The notes below the pieces were generated by a model, which searched no databases, was not told where the DNA came from, and saw only the letters and a program-made list of their open reading frames with translations. Positions 25,104 through 28,066 of a stretch of 28,066 nucleotides of DNA are shown here, in pieces (the first letter of the stretch is position 1; each line of letters starts with the position of its first letter). The DNA is from an uncultured Mollicutes bacterium (lineage in GTDB: Bacteria; Bacillota_I; Bacilli_A; RFN20; CAG-826). Position numbers and translations under genes: made by a program. Location of the stretch: the NCBI GenBank assembly GCA_900540385.1, contig UQFY01000020.1:1-28066 (forward strand), in the 5' to 3' direction.

Positions 25104-26066
25104 CTAATGAGCAGTAAAATTCATAGAGAAAGTAAAGGAACAATCTTCTGGCGCCTCTCCTCGACATTCAGGGTCATTTCCTTCTAGCCATGCAACAACA
25201 GTAAACCTCATCATTTTACGAGGTTCCAAAACGATACCTTGACGATTAAAAATCGTATAAGGGTCTTCAAAAGGTTCACAATAACCATTGTTTTGATAGT
25301 TGTAAGCAGGTTTACGAAGGGAATCAACAGTATGAGACGTGCTTAAACACTCACGATAATCGTTATTAGCGTTTAAGTTCGTGCTTTCTAAAGCGTAGAT
25401 GCTAACATCATGTTTTCCATTTCCTTCTGTTACATAAGGATTCTCAAATAACGCTACTCGAAGGTAGGTATAAGGTTGATATGCAGCATTCGTAGGGGAA
25501 ACATAATCATCGATTGTCATTTGATAATCGAAAATAGCGTCTTCGTTTTGGGAAACGTTTTCGGCGTAGAAGGTGTAGATGAGAGCGAATTCAAGTTTTG
25601 TCTCTTCTCCGTTTGCCGTAATCGTTTTTGACATGTTATGGGAACCATTTAGGTTGTTATCTTCTTTAAGAGTATCAACATATTCAAAAACACGGCTGGC
25701 TGTTGTAACTTGCGCGTTAGTAAGTCCCTCAGCGGTTAATATTTCCTTATGAGTTCCATCTACCGGTTTGTCTAACAGCTTCATTGTCGAAGGCGCGACT
25801 CTAGGATCCATCTTGATAGTGAATTGACCAGAAACTTTGCCTAAAAAGGAGATGATGCCAAGCATCAAAACTCCAACGAGACCAACTCCAGTTACAATAA
25901 GGGCAATATTCCTCTCTTTTCTTCTTCGAGCATATTTAGCACTCGTAGGATAAAGAGGAGTATTCGTATTGTTTTTCTTTTTCTCTTCTTTTTTATTGTT
26001 ATTAGAAGAAGGGTTTACTGGTTTAGGTTTTTCTTGCACTATTTCAGGTTTCTTTTCCTCTGCCAA
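25104..26066 (-). CDS. Membrane-anchored TasA-like protein, first gene of the c-di-GMP operon
   Basis: A 321-aa protein with an N-terminal cytoplasmic Lys/Glu/Pro/Asn-rich stretch (about 1-50), one transmembrane helix (about 52-73, ALIVTGVGLVGVLMLGIISF) and an extracytoplasmic beta-rich domain. The C-terminus holds RFTVVAWLEGNDPEC and SFTFSMNF, the WLEG-D signature of TasA/camelysin-like proteins. There is no AWFS site after the helix, so it may stay anchored, unlike its neighbours. I chose a TTG start (26064-26066) because GGAGG lies 7 bases upstream; the frame extends to an ATG at 26117 without a ribosome site. c-di-GMP riboswitch 3 precedes it. A candidate membrane base for the fibre; inference. 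Confidence 0.75.
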   Translation of the reverse strand: MAEEKKPEIVQEKPKPVNPSSNNNKKEEKKKNNTNTPLYPTSAKYARRRKERNIALIVTGVGLVGVLMLGIISFLGKVSGQFTIKMDPRVAPSTMKLLDKPVDGTHKEILTAEGLTNAQVTTASRVFEYVDTLKEDNNLNGSHNMSKTITANGEETKLEFALIYTFYAENVSQNEDAIFDYQMTIDDYVSPTNAAYQPYTYLRVALFENPYVTEGNGKHDVSIYALESTNLNANNDYRECLSTSHTVDSLRKPAYNYQNNGYCEPFEDPYTIFNRQGIVLEPRKMMRFTVVAWLEGNDPECRGEAPEDCSFTFSMNFTAH

Positions 26067-26216
26067 GATGTCGCCTCCAATATGAAAAAAACGGTGAGCA
26101 ATATGAAAATCGCTCAATAGACAAACGTCCTTTCAATCTCGAAGATAAGCTTTATTGCTTGCCGATGAGTCACTTTTTTCAAGATATCCCCAGGTGTCTG
26201 CTATTATCTTAGGAAC

Positions 26217-26289
26217 AAAAAACGATGCCAACCTCGCTGCCACAAAGCTGATTTCATTTCACTTTGTTCCGTGGTAGCTGGCTGCCATC
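26217..26289 (-). terminator. Riboswitch-overlapping terminator (expression platform of riboswitch 3)
   Basis: On the minus strand GATGGCAGCC (26280-26289), which is the 3' part of the aptamer, can pair with GGTTGGCATC (26224-26233) with one mismatch and one wobble. Inner pairs GCT/AGC, CCAC/GTGG and AAAG/CTTT extend the hairpin, and TTTTTT follows (26217-26222). Aptamer and terminator therefore compete for the same bases, which predicts read-through when c-di-GMP is bound. Confidence 0.6.
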
Positions 26290-26344
26290 AATGGAAGGCC
26301 CTTTAGCTTTGCGCCGCCAAATTTCTCTGACTTTGCGTTTCTCA
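26271..26344 (-). promoter_or_regulatory. Cyclic-di-GMP-I (GEMM-I) riboswitch 3
   Basis: On the minus strand: CGCAAAG, a hairpin CAGA-GAAA-TTTG with a GNRA tetraloop, GGCGCAAAGCTAAAGGGCC, then ATGGCAGCCAGCTACC. This is the same order of conserved blocks as riboswitches 1 and 2. It begins at the predicted transcription start and lies about 200 bp before the first gene of the eight-gene operon. Confidence 0.88.
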
Positions 26345-26350
26345 TAGAGA

Positions 26351-26379
26351 ATTATCATAAAGCCAAAGTTCGTTGTCAA
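26351..26379 (-). promoter_or_regulatory. Promoter of the eight-gene c-di-GMP operon
   Basis: TTGACA (26374-26379, perfect) and GATAAT (26351-26356, 5 of 6) are separated by 17 bases on the minus strand. It is the strongest promoter in the window by consensus. No other convincing promoter is seen in the short gaps of the operon. Confidence 0.85.
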
Positions 26380-26403
26380 TATTTTCTCTTATGTTTTTTC
26401 GTC

Positions 26404-26427
26404 AAAAAAAAGCCCCGATAGGGCTTA
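26404..26427 (-). terminator. Terminator of the 127-aa membrane-protein gene
   Basis: On the minus strand AAGCCC-TATC-GGGGCTT is followed by a run of T. It lies about 20 bp after the stop of the membrane-protein gene and insulates it from the operon promoter. Confidence 0.85.
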
Positions 26428-26445
26428 ATAAATAACAATATATCG

Positions 26446-26829
26446 TTATTTCTTTTCTTCTTTTTCTTGTTGAAGCTCTCTAAGAAGTTCTTCTCTCGCT
26501 TCTTTCTTGGCTTGTTCACTAATTGCTGCTTGTTCCGCATCAGAGAGATTGGTTCCTCTCTTTGTAGCAACCATCACCAAATAAATGATGTCCAAGGCAA
26601 GAATAACAAATATAGGGATAAGGATAATAAATAAGAAATAGGTAGGATTATTTTGTAACCATCCAATAAATTGTCCGTTTTTCTCTATATTTAATTGTTG
26701 ATAGTTAGGGTAAACGTCAGGATCATTAAATGTAACAGTAACCAAAATAGAAACGGTAATAACAAAAATAACGATTGCCAGTTCTAATGCTCCTGCGACA
26801 ATAAGGCCGATTTTTTTCTTCTTATCCAT
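26446..26829 (-). CDS. Small two-helix membrane protein of unknown function
   Basis: A 127-aa protein with a basic start (MDKKKK), a first helix (about 7-31), a short Asn/Tyr-containing loop outside (about 34-62), a second helix (about 63-87), and a charged Glu/Lys/Gln-rich cytoplasmic tail (about 95-127, probably helical). I recognise no family. It is monocistronic, with its own terminator and a weak GAAGG site about 13 bases before the ATG. Its position between the c-di-GMP operon and another TasA-like gene is suggestive but not evidence of a shared role. Confidence 0.75.
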   Translation of the reverse strand: MDKKKKIGLIVAGALELAIVIFVITVSILVTVTFNDPDVYPNYQQLNIEKNGQFIGWLQNNPTYFLFIILIPIFVILALDIIYLVMVATKRGTNLSDAEQAAISEQAKKEAREELLRELQQEKEEKK

Positions 26830-26918
26830 AATGTTATATAAACCTTCAAGTGATTGTTATTTTAACACGTTGACAAATAAGAAAAATAGCCTTTTTAGCA
26901 TTTACACGCTGAAAAATG

Positions 26919-26946
26919 TTGATTTGGTCAAATTTATTTATATAAT
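26919..26946 (+). promoter_or_regulatory. Promoter of the 287-aa TasA-like gene
   Basis: TTGATT (26919-26924, 4 of 6) and TATAAT (26941-26946, perfect) are separated by 16 bases. The predicted transcript starts near 26953 and carries a GC-rich leader of about 110 bases. No GEMM aptamer blocks are present, so this gene is not under the same riboswitch type. Confidence 0.7.
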
Positions 26947-26965
26947 TCCGGTAGCGTTGTAGGGT

Positions 26966-27195
26966 GTTACCCCCCCTCCTCCGCGCTGCCGAGAACGCCG
27001 ATGGGCCCGCACAAGCGGGTGTTTCGCCATATCCGGGCATCCGCGGAAAGAGAAAAAACACACTATGAACAACAAGACAAAGATAATGCTCGGGCTATCC
27101 GTCCTCACCGCAGGCACGTTGGCCGCGGGCGCAACCGGGACCCTCGCGTGGTTCACCACCAACAAGACGGCCACGGCAACATATAACAAGATCAC
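26966..27195 (+). other. GC-rich leader plus signal-peptide segment of distinct composition
   Basis: By hand count 26971-27060 is 58/90 GC (64%) and 27061-27180 is 73/120 (61%), against 46/120 (38%) for 27181-27300. The segment spans the 5' leader and the first 40 or so codons of the next gene. The leader holds a C7 run (26970-26976) and a CCCGC-ACAA-GCGGG hairpin (27006-27019). The change is abrupt at both edges, which suggests a separately acquired or recombined module. Confidence 0.75.
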
Positions 27196-27928
27196 CGTTC
27201 AAGGCACTCAAGGAAACTTGAAAGCTTCTATTACTGGAGTCACAGATGATAGCGCCAATAAAGATTTTGAAACAAACCCTACTGTTTCTCCTACGAAATC
27301 GTCTTTCACTTCCGACGTATCTTCTAAAGATGGCTTAAAATTCTTGCAACCTGATTGGAAAGGCGCTTCAGGCAATGAAGATCAAGAATTCTATTCTTTA
27401 AAAGATGTGACCAAAGATTCTGGCTATTTTACTCAGTATTTAGTGACCATTAAAAATACTTCTGAAAAAGGAGCGGAAGCCGCGAGCCAAGCAAAATTGA
27501 ATATTGCATTAACCGGCGTGAGCATTACTTCTGACGCTAATCATTCTTCGTTAGCTGGTTGGACAAGAGTAGCCATTAATACGAATGTTCAAAAAGCCGA
27601 AGACGGCAAATATTTAACCGCCAAAACCGGAACTAACAATACATACTTATTCCAAAACCCAACAACCGACGCATCCAAACATTACGTTAACAACGAAAAA
27701 GAAACTTACACAGGCCCAGCTGGAACTATGTCTCAAGTTTTAGACACTTGCGAACCAATGGGTACCGCAAATGTAAATGTTGCAGATAATTCCTGGAAAA
27801 ATGTTGAACCAGGAAAAGAAATCGTCGTTGGAGTGTCCGTTTGGATGGAAGGAACAATAGATGTTCAAGACACCGCAAAGGGTGGCGAAATTTCAGTTTC
27901 CTTAACCTTCTCTTCCACAAATATTTAA
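27065..27928 (+). CDS. TasA-like secreted protein with SipW-type signal and chimeric base composition
   Basis: A 287-aa protein. The signal peptide (about residues 1-30) ends TGTLAWFTTNKTATATYNKI, closely resembling ATFAWFSTNKRATAKY of the 255-aa protein. The mature part is Thr/Ser/Asn/Lys-rich, beta-type, and ends with VVGVSVWMEGTIDV plus ISVSLTFSS, the WLEG-like C-terminal signature also seen in the membrane-anchored operon proteins. It has no anchor. A GGAAAGAG site lies about 13 bases upstream of the ATG. It has its own promoter and terminator. The first 40 or so codons use GC-rich codons (GGG, CCG, CTC, GCG), unlike the rest. A likely SipW substrate and matrix or fibre subunit. Confidence 0.82.
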   Translation: MNNKTKIMLGLSVLTAGTLAAGATGTLAWFTTNKTATATYNKITVQGTQGNLKASITGVTDDSANKDFETNPTVSPTKSSFTSDVSSKDGLKFLQPDWKGASGNEDQEFYSLKDVTKDSGYFTQYLVTIKNTSEKGAEAASQAKLNIALTGVSITSDANHSSLAGWTRVAINTNVQKAEDGKYLTAKTGTNNTYLFQNPTTDASKHYVNNEKETYTGPAGTMSQVLDTCEPMGTANVNVADNSWKNVEPGKEIVVGVSVWMEGTIDVQDTAKGGEISVSLTFSSTNI

Positions 27929-27945
27929 TTTAATAAAATTAAGGG

Positions 27946-27981
27946 GCTGTTAAGAAGTGAAAAATCTTAACAGCTTTTTTT
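27946..27981 (+). terminator. Intrinsic terminator of the 287-aa TasA-like gene
   Basis: GCTGTTAAGA and TCTTAACAGC form a perfect 10-bp stem around a 9-base loop, followed by TTTTTTT. It begins 18 bases after the stop codon. Confidence 0.95.
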
Positions 27982-28021
27982 GTTTTCAACAAGCTCCATT
28001 GATGAATAAGCAAGAACAAAA

Positions 28022-28066
28022 GCGAAATGAATTTCGCATGAAACTCGGAATTGCAATCCGAGTTTT
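28022..28066. terminator. Two hairpins at the window edge
   Basis: GCGAAAT-GA-ATTTCGC (28022-28037) is a perfect palindrome. AAACTCGGA-ATTGCAA-TCCGAGTTT (28041-28065) is a 9-bp stem with A and T flanks, so it could be a bidirectional terminator for a convergent gene beyond the window. Confidence 0.5.

Noticed and set aside
25093..25167. 25-residue N-terminal extension of the second operon gene
   Set aside because: It is an out-of-frame reading of the upstream gene's 3' end; the start at 25092 directly precedes the signal peptide.
26067..26117. 17-residue extension of the first operon gene to an ATG at 26117
   Set aside because: GGAGG is placed correctly for the TTG at 26064-26066, and nothing suitable precedes 26117.
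26946..27064. A GEMM or other known riboswitch in the GC-rich leader
   Set aside because: None of the conserved aptamer blocks (GACGCAAAGC, AGCCAGTTGCC) is present and the hairpins match no class I know.
26846..27195. Minus-strand frames opposite the GC-rich leader and signal region
   Set aside because: They are antisense to a supported gene and leader, with biased composition caused by high GC; no ribosome sites.

Overview
The window looks like a chromosomal segment of an uncultured, host-associated low-GC Bacilli lineage (RF39/Erysipelotrichia-like; this placement is inferred from gene content and is not proven). Genes are AT-rich with strong AGGAGG-type ribosome sites. TGA is used as a stop (the 944-aa gene ends in TGA), so the standard bacterial code applies rather than the Mycoplasma code.

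Left part (1-5250): a cytosolic glycerophosphodiester phosphodiesterase (minus) diverges from pyruvate phosphate dikinase (plus). Next comes a small minus-strand operon of a RelB/DinJ-type antitoxin and a zinc-type macro-domain protein. That operon has a palindromic operator inside its promoter, a near-perfect CIRCE (HrcA) element just upstream, and 15-bp direct repeats on both flanks. Positions 5251-6134 hold no convincing gene.

Central and right part (6135-26379): three class I cyclic-di-GMP (GEMM-I) riboswitch aptamers, each behind a recognisable promoter, drive three transcription units. Two plus-strand units encode very large secreted paralogs (1229 and 944 aa) and a 255-aa TasA-like protein. 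All carry SipW-type signal peptides ending in (A/S)WFS. The third unit is an eight-gene minus-strand operon (26066 down to 13976) with tightly packed or overlapping genes: two membrane-anchored TasA-like proteins, a membrane-tethered McrB-like AAA+ ATPase, a DUF2357-like protein with a coiled coil and a long Glu/Pro-rich tail, a SipW-like signal peptidase, an EAL phosphodiesterase with intact motifs, a nucleosidase-fold protein that has lost catalytic residues, and a membrane protein with degenerate GGDEF and EAL domains.

Reading: this is a c-di-GMP-controlled surface-fibre or adhesin system. The riboswitches sense c-di-GMP, SipW matures the (A/S)WF substrates, and the AAA+/DUF2357 pair is a candidate assembly or export motor. 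The EAL protein could close a negative feedback loop. I know of no described system with this exact composition.

Right end (26404-28066): a small two-helix membrane protein (minus) and one more TasA-like gene (plus). The leader and signal-peptide region of that last gene is about 61-64% GC while its mature part is about 38%, which suggests a chimeric gene.
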